Shown here: positions 44,899 to 55,639 of the stretch, in pieces | Layout: the number at the start of each line of letters is the position of its first letter | Numbering within the stretch: position 1 is the first letter of the stretch | Assembly (NCBI GenBank): GCA_021639365.1 | Contig: JAJXHK010000004.1 | Coordinates: 40,842-104,841 of the forward strand | Origin: Collinsella aerofaciens | GTDB lineage: Bacteria; Actinomycetota; Coriobacteriia; Coriobacteriales; Coriobacteriaceae | Direction: 5' to 3' | Length of the DNA stretch: 64,000 bases | Notes under the pieces: generated by a model | What the model was told of the DNA's origin: nothing | The model's input: only the letters and a program-made list of their open reading frames with translations | Database searches by the model: none | Made by a program: the position numbers and the translations under genes

Positions 44899-46515
44899 TT
44901 ACTGCTCCTTCTCAATTGCGTTTTCGACCTTGTCGCGCATCTCGGCGACCTTCATGCCAAAGATGATCTGGATATTGTTGCCGTTGCGGTTGATGCCGCT
45001 GTTGGGCACATGGTTGATGAGGCTCTCATCGATGAGGTCCGGGTTCTTAACGTTCACGCGAAGACGCGTAAAGCAGTTCTCGAGCTCCTCGATGTTGTCC
45101 TTGCCGCCAAGACCTGCGACCAGGTCGGCAATACCTGCATCGACGCCCTCTGCGGGAGCTGCGGCAACAGCGCCCTGCTTCACCGCGACAGACGCGGCGG
45201 CCTCGCCCTCGGCAACGGACTCGGCGAGCTCGGACTCCTCCTCGCGGCCAGGCGTGTGGAGGTTGAGCTTCTTAATAAGGAAGGTGAAGAGGAAGAAGTA
45301 CAGAGCGGCGTTGACGACTCCAAGCACCAGCATAACCGGCCAGTTGGTCTTGTCGACACCGAGGACCAGGTTGGAAACCACGATGTTGATGATACCGCCT
45401 GCAGTCGAAGCGGGCACGGAGAGGACCTTGAGCAGGACCAGGAAGATGCCGGAAAGAACCGAGTGAACGACAAAGAGCACGGGAGCGGCAAAGACAAAGA
45501 GGAAGTCCATGGGCTCGGTGACACAGGAGAGCACGGCGGTGATGATCAGCGGGATGATAACGGCCTTGGTCTTATCCTTGTTCCCCTTGTAAGCGGTGAA
45601 GATAAAGGCGAGACCGATACCGATGTAGGGCCACAGGTTGTTGAAGGTGTAGCTGTTGAAGTAGGTGCTATCGGAGAAGGGCTGGCCCGTCATTGCCATC
45701 TCGGCGACACGGATGGGATAGGCGCCGGCGATAACCTGATCGCCCAACGTCAGGGTGCCACCCACATCGGAGAACTGGAACGGAGTGTAGATGAGGTGGT
45801 GCAGACCGGTGGGAACGAGCAGCTTGTTGAGCATGCCGTAGATAAACAGACCGATGTTGCCCGACTCCTTAATGATGCCGGCAACGGAGGAGATGGCGCC
45901 CTGAACCGGAGGCCAAACGATGCAGAAGCCAGCGCCCATGATCCAGGAGATGATGATCATGATCAGGAACGGGAAGCGAACGCCCGAGAACATCGAAAGG
46001 GCAATGGGGAACTGCTTGTTCGAGTACTTGTTGAACACAGCACCAGTGATGCAACCAAGAATGATGCCGCCGAACACGCCGGTATCGAGCACCTGAATGC
46101 CCATAACGGTGGCCTGGCCGGTTCCGGTAAGGCCGAGCATGCCGCTCGCTTCGGCAAGAGAGCCGGTGGCGTTGAGCACGATGTTGTTAGCCTGCAGGAA
46201 CAGGAAGAACGACATCAGGGCAATCAGCGAAGCATGGCCCTTGTTCTTCTTTGCCATGGCGCCGGCGATGCCCACGCAGAACAGAATCGAGAGGTTGTTG
46301 ATGATAAACATCAGCGACTGATAGACAACGGCGCCCACAAGCTGGAACGGACCGGAGCCCAGTACGGGGATCACGGCGCAGATGGTCTTGTTGGTCAGAA
46401 TAATGCCCACGATGAGCAGAATGCCGGCAACCGAGAGATACATCATCGGCTGAACGATCGACTTCGCGAACACCTCCAACGGCGCTTTGAAATTGAACTT
46501 CTTTTTTGCGGTCAT
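44899..46515 (-). CDS. Alpha-glucoside PTS permease, EIICB (GlvC/MalB-like)
   Basis: 538 residues; ATG 46515 has GGGGAG upstream. It imports and phosphorylates an alpha-glucoside such as maltose. The EIIC domain (residues about 5-425) has about ten membrane segments and the typical SIVQPMMYLSVAGILLIVGI start, LLVPTGLHHLIYTPF and CVTEPMDFLFVFAAPVLF. A linker rich in Glu and Ala leads to the EIIB domain (about 460-538) with the phosphorylation Cys in IEELENCFTRLRVNV. The EIIA needed is the separate protein encoded at the head of the operon. Length and domain order match GlvC. Confidence 0.94.
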   Translation of the reverse strand: MTAKKKFNFKAPLEVFAKSIVQPMMYLSVAGILLIVGIILTNKTICAVIPVLGSGPFQLVGAVVYQSLMFIINNLSILFCVGIAGAMAKKNKGHASLIALMSFFLFLQANNIVLNATGSLAEASGMLGLTGTGQATVMGIQVLDTGVFGGIILGCITGAVFNKYSNKQFPIALSMFSGVRFPFLIMIIISWIMGAGFCIVWPPVQGAISSVAGIIKESGNIGLFIYGMLNKLLVPTGLHHLIYTPFQFSDVGGTLTLGDQVIAGAYPIRVAEMAMTGQPFSDSTYFNSYTFNNLWPYIGIGLAFIFTAYKGNKDKTKAVIIPLIITAVLSCVTEPMDFLFVFAAPVLFVVHSVLSGIFLVLLKVLSVPASTAGGIINIVVSNLVLGVDKTNWPVMLVLGVVNAALYFFLFTFLIKKLNLHTPGREEESELAESVAEGEAAASVAVKQGAVAAAPAEGVDAGIADLVAGLGGKDNIEELENCFTRLRVNVKNPDLIDESLINHVPNSGINRNGNNIQIIFGMKVAEMRDKVENAIEKEQ

Positions 46516-46614
46516 AGCGGTACTCCCCTTCCTTTTCCGCAAATTAAGACAGATGTGCCCTGGACAAGGCCATAAGCCCTGCCTTATATCAATCGATGTG
46601 TGGGCACGTTATGC

Positions 46615-47469
46615 CTAGAGACCAGGTTCTCCAAGCAGGTTAACAATGTGATATGCGAGATAGCTCTTCTCGGCATCGGTAACGACAACGTTATAGGTAG
46701 ACGACAAGTGGGCAGCTATGGCGTCCGCGCACGAGAATGCGCACGGATACGCCGTTTCATCGATTCGGAACAGCGCGTCGCCATTGATTTGCCCGGCCGC
46801 AGGATCGAGCGCTCGCTGTGCGAAAAACTGCAGGTGACGAACGAAACGTTCGTAAGGCAGCGAGGTGTCATCGAGGGTCGTAGCATAGCGCTCGGAAACA
46901 ATCGCAAGCACGTCGCGAACAAGCTGGACCGAGATGATGAGACGGTCGGAGCGTTGCGGCATGGTGGCGTTGACGATATGCAGCGTAATAAAACCCTGCT
47001 CTTCTTCGCTCATCTGGATGCCCATATACTCCTTGACAATCTGCAGCGCACGGCCCGCAAGCGCATACTCCTTGCGATAGAACTGCTGGATCTCGAGCAG
47101 CAACGGATTCTCGCAGGGGACGCCCTTGCGCTCGCGCTCCAAAGCAAGGCTGATATGGTCTGCGAGAGCAATGAGAATCTTGTCGTTGATATCAACATTG
47201 AGCTCTCGACGAAGCATCTGAACGATGTCCTCGGAAATCACGAGGTTGACGGTGGGGATGGACTCCAAAAGATGTGCCAAGCGGTCAATCGTACGCGAAT
47301 CCTGAGAAGTGCCCTCCTGCAGCGCATAGGTCTTTTCGACCGATGCTTCATCGATAGCGTCGCCGGCATGACGGCCAAAGCAGAGGCCTCGACCGATGAC
47401 AATGAGCTCGGAGCCATCGTCCGAAGTGACCATTGCGACGTTATTGTTGAAAACTCGCTTGATAACCAC
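46615..47469 (-). CDS. BglG-family transcription antiterminator (CAT-PRD1-PRD2)
   Basis: About 284 residues. I place the start at the GTG at 47469, where homology to LicT-type proteins begins (VIKRVFNNNVAMV) and GGTGGG lies just upstream; TTG and GTG codons four and three residues earlier are alternatives. Residues 1-60 are the RNA-binding CAT domain (IVIGRGLCFGR). Two PRDs follow with conserved His residues (LADHISLALER, FITLHIVN, LAYHIVNLLGE). When phosphorylated by the PTS it binds a leader hairpin and prevents termination. It lies between the EIIA and EIICB genes, so it most likely controls this operon. Confidence 0.93.
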   Translation of the reverse strand: MVIKRVFNNNVAMVTSDDGSELIVIGRGLCFGRHAGDAIDEASVEKTYALQEGTSQDSRTIDRLAHLLESIPTVNLVISEDIVQMLRRELNVDINDKILIALADHISLALERERKGVPCENPLLLEIQQFYRKEYALAGRALQIVKEYMGIQMSEEEQGFITLHIVNATMPQRSDRLIISVQLVRDVLAIVSERYATTLDDTSLPYERFVRHLQFFAQRALDPAAGQINGDALFRIDETAYPCAFSCADAIAAHLSSTYNVVVTDAEKSYLAYHIVNLLGEPGL

Positions 47470-47487
47470 GGTACCCACCAAAAGAAT

Positions 47488-48000
47488 TTACTCGGAAAGC
47501 CAGACGACAGGCTCTTTAACAGCAACAGGGCCGGAAGCGTGCTCACGAAGAGTCGAGTTCTCCGAACGCTCGCACACGATAACGAAGACCGTGGGATCGA
47601 AGCCGGCGGCGCGGACCGCGTCAAAATCGACCTCAACGAGGGGCTGGCCCGCGTCGACATGGTCACCCTGGGCAACAAGCGCATGGAAGCCCTTGCCCTC
47701 AAGTTTAACAGTGTCGATTCCGATATGCAGCATCACCTGAGCAGAGCTGTCGTCGGACATGATGCCCAGTGCATGCTCGGTCGGGAACAGCGCCGCGACG
47801 GTACCGGAAACAGGAGCGCACACCGTTCCCTCTTGGGGAACCACGGCAACGCCATCGCCCACGGCACGGCTGCTAAAAGCGGGGTCATTGGTTTTTTCCA
47901 GATGAACAAGCTCGCCGGAAACGGGAGCGAGGATTTCGAACTCGGAAGATGCAGTCGCCTGCTTGTCCGAGCCGCCCATAAGGCGAGAAAAGAAACCCAT
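47488..48000 (-). CDS. PTS glucose-type EIIA protein
   Basis: 170 residues from ATG 48000 (AAGGGA upstream). It is a single-domain EIIA of the Crr type: ILAPVSGELVHLEKTNDPAFSSRAVGDGVAVVP, then the site His in FPTEHALGIM and the phosphorylated His in VMLHIGIDTVKLEGKGFHALV. It passes phosphate from HPr to the EIIB domain of the permease. It is the first gene of the order EIIA, antiterminator, EIICB, 6-phospho-alpha-glucosidase, which are all on one strand with short gaps. The longest gap, 99 bases, lies before EIICB. Confidence 0.94.
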   Translation of the reverse strand: MGFFSRLMGGSDKQATASSEFEILAPVSGELVHLEKTNDPAFSSRAVGDGVAVVPQEGTVCAPVSGTVAALFPTEHALGIMSDDSSAQVMLHIGIDTVKLEGKGFHALVAQGDHVDAGQPLVEVDFDAVRAAGFDPTVFVIVCERSENSTLREHASGPVAVKEPVVWLSE

Positions 48001-48080
48001 GGTGGCATGTCCCTTCATAAATATAGCCCAACCAAAATCAAGCGAATGCGTCCATAGAGACACACCCGTTCAAAGACTTT

Positions 48081-48112
48081 GGTTAGGCCCACGTCCGAGG
48101 GACTCGGTAACC
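48081..48112 (-). promoter_or_regulatory. Leader hairpin of the PTS operon (candidate antiterminator target)
   Basis: In the leader, about 20-50 bases after the predicted transcription start, GGTTA...TAACC outer pairs and CCGAG/CTCGG inner pairs enclose asymmetric internal loops. This general shape is shared with RAT elements bound by BglG-type antiterminators, but the sequence is not a clear match to the known consensus and no overlapping T-tract terminator is obvious. Confidence 0.35.
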
Positions 48113-48136
48113 TTCCGCATTTCTTTTACGGGGGTT

Positions 48137-48164
48137 ATTGTAGACAAGCCCAAAGCCGGAACAA
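48137..48164 (-). promoter_or_regulatory. Promoter of the PTS operon
   Basis: On the minus strand TTGTTC (48164-48159), a 16-bp spacer and TACAAT (48142-48137) make a good sigma-70 promoter. The predicted start is near 48130, giving a leader of about 130 bases. Confidence 0.65.
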
Positions 48165-48173
48165 TCATTATGA

Positions 48174-48210
48174 CCGGCGAACGGTATTTTTTCTCCGATA
48201 AACGGTATTT
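48174..48210 (-). promoter_or_regulatory. Two direct repeats just upstream of the PTS promoter (candidate activator sites)
   Basis: CCGGCGAACGGTATTT (48174-48189) and CCGATAAACGGTATTT (48195-48210) are 21 bp apart, two helical turns, and agree at 13 of 16 positions. Each contains CCG-N5-CGG. They are centred near -51 and -72 relative to the predicted start, where activators usually bind. Confidence 0.55.
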
Positions 48211-48279
48211 AAGCGACACTTAGGGACGTTCCTTTACTGCCAGTACCCAGGGACACTCCTTGCAGCAATTTCGCATGCG

Positions 48280-49041
48280 TTAGATGAAGAGCTCGCATTC
48301 CTTCCGCACGACGCAAACCTTGCTCAGCATCTGGGAAACAGCGGATAGCTTGTTGGGATCAAGCTTACGAGCGCCTCGCGGGCATACGGCAATGCAGCGC
48401 ATGCAGGAGATGCACGCCTCGCCAGCTGCTCGTTTGGGGTCACCCTTGTCGATAGCACAAACGGGGCACGCCGCGGCGCATGCACCGCAGGAGACGCAAT
48501 CCTCTGTTGCCTCGGGTGCCATGCGATGACCTCCAGCTTGTTTATAAGGACGATTGCCGGGGATAGAGGGCTCGGATGCATCCTCAGCCAACAGCTTTTG
48601 CTGAATTTGCTGCGCAAACTCTGCGAGCTGCGCCGCATCCTGCGCATCCGGTCGCCCAGCAGCAAACTGACGAGCAACGGAATGCTCAGCAATAGCAGAA
48701 ACCGCTGCGACCACCCTAAATCCGGCGCGCTTCGCAACGTCCTCCAGCTCTACGAGCGTGTCCTCAAACGCGCGGTTTCCGTATACACAAACCAAAACAG
48801 TCCGAGCCCCGTTGCCGCGCACTATGCCCAACCGGTCAGCCACCACAGCCGGGATTCTACCGGCATACGCCGGCACAGAGATTACGGCCACGTCGTCCTC
48901 AGTCATCGAGACAGCGCTGAAATCTAGCCCGCTATCGGTCAGATCGACGGTAACGGTATTCTTGTCCAGCGCTCCAGCCACAAGGCAAGACACCTTCTCC
49001 GTTCCACCCGTCGGACTAAACACAATTTCAAATACGCTCAT
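48280..49041 (-). CDS. EFR1-family flavodoxin-ferredoxin protein
   Basis: 253 residues, ATG preceded by GGGGGAGGG. The N-terminal half has a flavodoxin-like fold with the phosphate loop FSPTGGTEKV (residues 8-17) and VPAYAGRIP. The C-terminal third has two 4Fe-4S motifs, CVSCGACAAACPVCAI and CISCMRCIAVCPRGARK. Proteins with this arrangement (EFR1 family) are common in anaerobes and are thought to be small electron carriers or reductases; the partners are unknown. It is monocistronic. Confidence 0.9.
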   Translation of the reverse strand: MSVFEIVFSPTGGTEKVSCLVAGALDKNTVTVDLTDSGLDFSAVSMTEDDVAVISVPAYAGRIPAVVADRLGIVRGNGARTVLVCVYGNRAFEDTLVELEDVAKRAGFRVVAAVSAIAEHSVARQFAAGRPDAQDAAQLAEFAQQIQQKLLAEDASEPSIPGNRPYKQAGGHRMAPEATEDCVSCGACAAACPVCAIDKGDPKRAAGEACISCMRCIAVCPRGARKLDPNKLSAVSQMLSKVCVVRKECELFI

Positions 49042-49590
49042 CTAGACACCCTCCCCCTACGCTCAGCAACGCGTCAAGCCGTTTTCACATCCAGCCAGAG
49101 TATACGGCACGTGGGGTCCCCATTTTGGCGCACCAAGCACCCCAATGCACCAACCCTACGCTGCCTGCCTCTTCGTTTTGTATAAATTACGGTACAGATT
49201 GTATATATTTACGGGATACCGCCGTGTTCTCCCAAGGTACCCCATCCTGGCCCGTGCAAAAAACGGAGTATTCTGCAACGTGACCGCGCCAGCACCGCCG
49301 CGGATGGGCAAAACTGTAGGGCGCCGCATCCTTTTAAGTCCCGACATGGCGAGAATGACGCGCCCCTGCTCCGGAAAACGACGAAATCTGACTCAGAACG
49401 CTCGCTAGGGATATCCGAAGGCCACCGTTGGCGACATCGAATCATATGCAGACAACTCGAACTGCAGAATACTCCAAAAAATGCACGGCGCACCCCATAG
49501 GACCCATTGCTGCATGGCGGAAAATAGGTCCTCGGCATCCCCCAGATGCATTCCCGAGAAAATCACGTTTGAATTAGCGATGGACACGGC
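49042..49590. other. Gene-free stretch with an internal inverted repeat
   Basis: About 550 bases without a convincing gene. Short open frames exist (e.g. 49145-49408 plus) but lack ribosome-binding sites and family-like sequence. A 13-bp inverted repeat, GGAGTATTCTGCA at 49265-49277 and its complement at 49463-49475, spans 211 bases, with A-rich flanks at the outer left and inner right. An AT-rich patch at 49178-49212 could hold a promoter for the EFR1 gene. It may be a decayed mobile element or an unannotated RNA. Confidence 0.4.
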
Positions 49591-49623
49591 AAACAAAAGA
49601 GCCCGAGCGTTGTTTGCTCGGGC
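49591..49623 (-). terminator. Rho-independent terminator of the DEAD-box gene
   Basis: On the minus strand GCCCGAGC (49623-49616) and GCTCGGGC (49608-49601) pair around a 7-base loop and TCTTTTGTTTG follows, about 40 bases beyond the stop. Confidence 0.85.
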
Positions 49624-49659
49624 CCTTAGCTTGTCTCACGCTAGCGCGCGATGCGTATG

Positions 49660-51903
<2,244 letters not shown>

Positions 51904-52402
51904 ATGTTGTTGTTCCTTATCTGCACGCGCAATGGGCACGGCATGCGGCCGCGCGGGCGTGCTTGGTAGTGCGCTAATACATACAAAAACGGGTGCGCAC
52001 AGAGAGGACGTTGCTCAGCACGCTGGCGATCGCTTTGGCAGCCCTATCACGCGCCGTCCAGACGCAGCAGCTCTAAGCGATGGAGCAGATTCGCCGCGGG
52101 TTAGTATACCCGTACTCCGTATGCCCCCACGTAAACCACAGATGACGGAGCAGGTCTGGGCCAATTGTCTCAATCTGTAACAATTACGGAGCAAAACCGG
52201 GCCCAAATGTTACAGAACAAGACAGAGTGGGATTTCCGTCCAGTCCAAACCAAATCTCTCGCTCTTCCTGCAATTTCGAACATGTGGCCTATAATGTTGC
52301 TTTGGTTACGCTACATATTGCGCAGCCATTTAATACGTCGCCCACCGGGGGCCATTAATTCCCATCGCCTTATTGGCTAGGAAGCAATCAAAGGAGGTAT
52401 CC
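51904..52402. other. Intergenic region between divergent helicase and FHA genes
   Basis: About 500 bases. It holds the upstream regions of both genes and one 59-bp family B palindrome (52167-52225). No reading frame in it has a ribosome-binding site. I could not identify a convincing -35/-10 pair for either gene. Confidence 0.5.
52167..52225. repeat. 59-bp palindrome, family B, single copy
   Basis: Arms TGTCTCAATCTGTAACA (52167-52183) and TGTTACAGAACAAGACA (52209-52225) enclose exactly 25 bases. It is the first of ten copies in the window and the only solitary one, lying 178 bases before the FHA gene. Confidence 0.92.
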
Positions 52403-53365
52403 GTGGCAGCAGAGACACCTTGCTCGGTCCTCTATAACGATATTCGCTCGTTCGGCGGTCTTAGACATCTCGAGATCGCCCGAATGCTCATCAATGGAAA
52501 CTCTTATCTCGGCAGTACCCTGCTCGAGAAATGCTCTTCCAACCGCTCGTATCTCACCCGTTACATCGTCCATCGCGAGCCTGACCAGTGCGCGCCCGCC
52601 ATCTACAGCGACTTTGCCGTCACCGCGCTCAATCTTTCCGCGGCAATCTGCAGCAAGCTCGGCGGCGGCGAGTCCGCCTATCAGGCAATCGCCGAGCACT
52701 ATCGCGGCCCGGCCGCCAACGAAATGATGTCGGCTCTCGCCAGCTACAAGCTGGACAGCCGCCTATATGCAAATGCCCTCAATCACATCGACAACTTTGA
52801 CGGCAATGCCGTGCGCGAGAAGAGTACGCTTTACCTTATGCTCTTTGTGGCAACGGGGGCGCTCGCTGACCCCATCCAAGGCGTGGCCACCGTCGAGCGC
52901 TTTTGCGACAGCAAGACAGGCGGGCACTTTGGCACCACCGAAACTACCGTCGGACGTGGCTTTATGAGCAGCCTGGAGCAGCCGCGCACTGTCGCCCTCA
53001 ACCTCGGTCTGCTCAGAACCCATGCCGACAACTGCGCCGACATGCAAATCCATCCCCTCACACGCGATCCGCGCGGCACGGTAATTGGGTCCTTGCCCAA
53101 AACCTCGCCCAGCATCACCGATGTGGGCGCCGACGCATCGCGCGAGCATCTCCGCATTTGGCTCGAAGGCGGACACTGGTACGCCCAGGGCCTTGGGTCG
53201 ACCAACGGCACAGTGCTCGAATCGGGCGCGGGCGACGGCGATATCGTAATCGAGCCGCCGCGCGACCAACGCGAGCCCGGCAAAGTCTATCCCCCGGTGG
53301 AAATCGAAAACAGCGACAGGCTCCATCTGGGTCTCTACACGACATTCCTTGTCATTGTGGACTAG
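52403..53365 (+). CDS. FHA-domain protein
   Basis: 320 residues; GTG start with AAAGGAGG five bases upstream. The C-terminal part (residues about 225-320) is a forkhead-associated domain that binds phosphothreonine, with SREHLRIWLEGGHWYAQGLGSTNGTVLESG carrying the conserved Ser-x-x-His and GSTNGT elements. The N-terminal 220 residues are helical and unrecognised (LRHLEIARMLINGNSYLGSTLLEKCSSN, CSKLGGGESAYQAIAEHY). It is followed by the Ser/Thr kinase gene, a common pairing in which the FHA protein reads the kinase's phosphorylation. A terminator-like hairpin lies between the two. Confidence 0.9.
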   Translation: MAAETPCSVLYNDIRSFGGLRHLEIARMLINGNSYLGSTLLEKCSSNRSYLTRYIVHREPDQCAPAIYSDFAVTALNLSAAICSKLGGGESAYQAIAEHYRGPAANEMMSALASYKLDSRLYANALNHIDNFDGNAVREKSTLYLMLFVATGALADPIQGVATVERFCDSKTGGHFGTTETTVGRGFMSSLEQPRTVALNLGLLRTHADNCADMQIHPLTRDPRGTVIGSLPKTSPSITDVGADASREHLRIWLEGGHWYAQGLGSTNGTVLESGAGDGDIVIEPPRDQREPGKVYPPVEIENSDRLHLGLYTTFLVIVD

Positions 53366-53367
53366 CG

Positions 53368-53406
53368 CGGACGGCGATCGAAAGACGGTCGCCGTCCGTC
53401 TTTCGT
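53368..53406 (+). terminator. Hairpin after the FHA gene
   Basis: CGGACGGCGA (53368-53377) and TCGCCGTCCG (53389-53398) pair perfectly; TCTTTCGTCTT follows. The stem starts three bases after the stop codon. Confidence 0.7.
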
Positions 53407-53443
53407 CTTCTACCTTCTGCGTCGTAAACGACAATACTCAGCG

Positions 53444-53504
53444 GTATACGTGGGCAGTGTGGCTATCATGGTACTTTACAGATATCCACACTGCCCACGT
53501 ATAC
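53444..53504. repeat. 19-bp perfect inverted repeat between FHA and kinase genes
   Basis: GTATACGTGGGCAGTGTGG (53444-53462) is repeated in perfect complement at 53486-53504 around 23 bases. The total length (61 bp) and build resemble the family B palindromes, but the sequence is different. It ends 32 bases before the kinase start. Confidence 0.9.
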
Positions 53505-53536
53505 GCGCAGCAACCCATGCTAGACAAAGGAACGCC

Positions 53537-55621
53537 ATGGATACTACCGATAGCGCCTATGGCGACAAACTCATCCGTCTTGACACGTTCGACACCGCCG
53601 TGGCGGTCGACCCCAGCGCCGAGGACGACGCCAAGCGTCGGTTTATGACGCTTATTCTCCAGACGGCCCACCGCAACAACGGCAACATCGGGCACGTGCT
53701 GCGCGCGACCAACACGAGCGGCGAGGTCTTTGCCGTCAAGCTACTCAAGGACAACGCCATCCTTTCCGACCAGACGCCCGACCGCTCCGCCGAGCAATCG
53801 GCCGCGCATCTGGCCAACACTGCCGCGCTGTTCGAGGAATACCGTCATCTGTGTACCGTCTCGCACCTGCGCGGATTTCCGCGCGTCTATGGCTACGGAT
53901 CGTGCGAGGACGACCCGCTTATCCTCATGGAGTGGGTCGAGGGCACCTCGCTCAAACAGGCGCTGCCCTTGCTTCCGCACGACGCCTCGGGCGGGCTGAC
54001 CACCCAGATGGTCGCCGCCGTCGGAAACGCCGTGCTTCGTGCGCTCTTGATGACCCAAGGCCTTGTGAATCCGGTCGTCCATCGCGACCTGTCGCCTGCC
54101 AATATCATGTTCCGCACCACCAGCCGAACGCTCGAGCAGCAGATTGCCGATTGCTCCTTTGACCCCTGCCTCATCGACATGGGCTCCGCGACCATGGCCC
54201 TCGGCGACGACACGATCACCCGGCGCGCCGACATCTGGCGCTTTGCCACGCCCGCATACGCCGCGCCCGAAATGCTCACGCAGGATATCGAAGGCATCGC
54301 GGCCCTTCGCCGCTCGCCCGCGATTGACGTCTATGCGCTTTCGAGCATTCTGTACCAGCTCTACAGCGGTCGCAAGCCATTCGATGTCGAGTCGACGGGT
54401 GCCGCGGCGACCGGCTCGTTCTACCTCATAAAGACCAAGACCAAGCCGGCGCCGCTCGAGCCACGCTGCGAGGGCGACAAGGCGCTTGTCCAGATCATCA
54501 TGAAAGGCATCTCGGTCGAACAGGGCGATCGCCCTACCGAGCAGCAGATGCTCGAGGTGCTCTCGACGTACCTCCCCGCTGCAGAATCAGAGGACCGCGA
54601 GGGCGCAGGAGACGAGGCCGCAATTGATATCGATTCTGGCACGCACCTTAAGGTCGACGTCGCCGGCGAGCGCGCACGAGAGATCCTGGAGCAGGCCCGT
54701 CACGATGCTATGACCCGCCGCCGCTTTGTCATCGGCGGCGTCGTTGCAGCCGTTGCGGGGCTCGGCGTTATCGGGGCGGCAACCCATGGCTTTGGCATCC
54801 CCGACTACCTGGACGGCATCCGCGATTCGCTTGACGACTACACCTGGGATCAGCTGCAGGAGATTTCGCTCAAGATAAAGGCCGCCGAGACCCGTAGCGA
54901 GGCACGCGAGATTGCCAAGCGCTACCACCTGCTCGACACTGATGGGCATATCCCCCATCCGTGCACCAAGCGTGTGAAGCTCGCCAACGGGCTGGAGGTC
55001 GGCGCGCAGCTTGTGGGCATCCGTCACGATGAGCTTCTGGACGGAACGGGCAAAGCCGGGCTGACGTTTATGTTCGACGCGGGTATTGCCGAGCGCGATG
55101 CTGCGACTGAACCGCCGAGCGCCGGCTGGGCAGATTGCGAGCTGCGAGAATGGCTCGACGGCGACGGCCTTAAGCTGCTGCCCAACGAGTTGCGCGCGCT
55201 CATCAAGTCTGTCAAAAAGATCTCGAATAACGTTGGCGCCGCCAGAAGCGCTTCGTGTCTGAGCGAGTTGCCCGCAACCCTTTGGCTGCCCGCCATGGTC
55301 GAGCTGTGCGGTACGCAACCGCCCGATTCGTTTGCCAAGGACTTTCACTACCTGGCCGACATCTATAACGGCGAGGGCAAGGAGTACCAACTCTTCCGCG
55401 AGCTCAAGGTGAGTCCGTATTCCACGAACGAGACGTTGGTTCGCCAGTGGAAGGGCAAGGACACCTGTTGGTGGGAGCGCACGGTGAGCCCCGACACATC
55501 GGAGAGCGAAGGCACGCTCTATATGAACCGCGTGGGGCACGACGGCGACGTCTTTACGTACGCAACGCCTGCGGAAAAGCCAAACAAGCTAACCTGTGTG
55601 ATCCCCGGGTTCTGTATCTAG
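53537..55621 (+). CDS. Membrane-bound Ser/Thr protein kinase with extracytoplasmic DUF6273-like domain
   Basis: 694 residues, ATG with AAAGGAA upstream. The N-terminal kinase domain (residues about 40-350) has FAVKLL (Lys), VVHRDLSPANIMF (catalytic loop, with Ser where most kinases have Lys) and LIDMGSATMAL (DMG instead of DFG), then YAAPEM. A juxtamembrane segment and one membrane helix follow (about 396-420: RRRFVIGGVVAAVAGLGVIGAA). The C-terminal 260 residues lie outside and resemble DUF6273 (FMFDAG, WADCELREWLDGDGLKLLP, LWLPAMVELCG), a presumed sensor. It pairs with the preceding FHA gene. The altered HRDLS and DMG motifs are compatible with activity, since the catalytic Asp and Asn are kept. 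Confidence 0.9.
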   Translation: MDTTDSAYGDKLIRLDTFDTAVAVDPSAEDDAKRRFMTLILQTAHRNNGNIGHVLRATNTSGEVFAVKLLKDNAILSDQTPDRSAEQSAAHLANTAALFEEYRHLCTVSHLRGFPRVYGYGSCEDDPLILMEWVEGTSLKQALPLLPHDASGGLTTQMVAAVGNAVLRALLMTQGLVNPVVHRDLSPANIMFRTTSRTLEQQIADCSFDPCLIDMGSATMALGDDTITRRADIWRFATPAYAAPEMLTQDIEGIAALRRSPAIDVYALSSILYQLYSGRKPFDVESTGAAATGSFYLIKTKTKPAPLEPRCEGDKALVQIIMKGISVEQGDRPTEQQMLEVLSTYLPAAESEDREGAGDEAAIDIDSGTHLKVDVAGERAREILEQARHDAMTRRRFVIGGVVAAVAGLGVIGAATHGFGIPDYLDGIRDSLDDYTWDQLQEISLKIKAAETRSEAREIAKRYHLLDTDGHIPHPCTKRVKLANGLEVGAQLVGIRHDELLDGTGKAGLTFMFDAGIAERDAATEPPSAGWADCELREWLDGDGLKLLPNELRALIKSVKKISNNVGAARSASCLSELPATLWLPAMVELCGTQPPDSFAKDFHYLADIYNGEGKEYQLFRELKVSPYSTNETLVRQWKGKDTCWWERTVSPDTSESEGTLYMNRVGHDGDVFTYATPAEKPNKLTCVIPGFCI

Positions 55622-55639
55622 GCGGCGGGCGTCTTGCCG

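Noticed and set aside
43489..46575. Long plus-strand open frame of about 1030 codons
   Set aside because: Antisense to the GH4 and PTS permease genes, spanning both; the sequence is low-complexity Leu/Val/Asp/His and family-less.
49145..49408. 87-codon plus-strand frame in the gene-free region
   Set aside because: No ribosome-binding site, unusual composition and no family resemblance.
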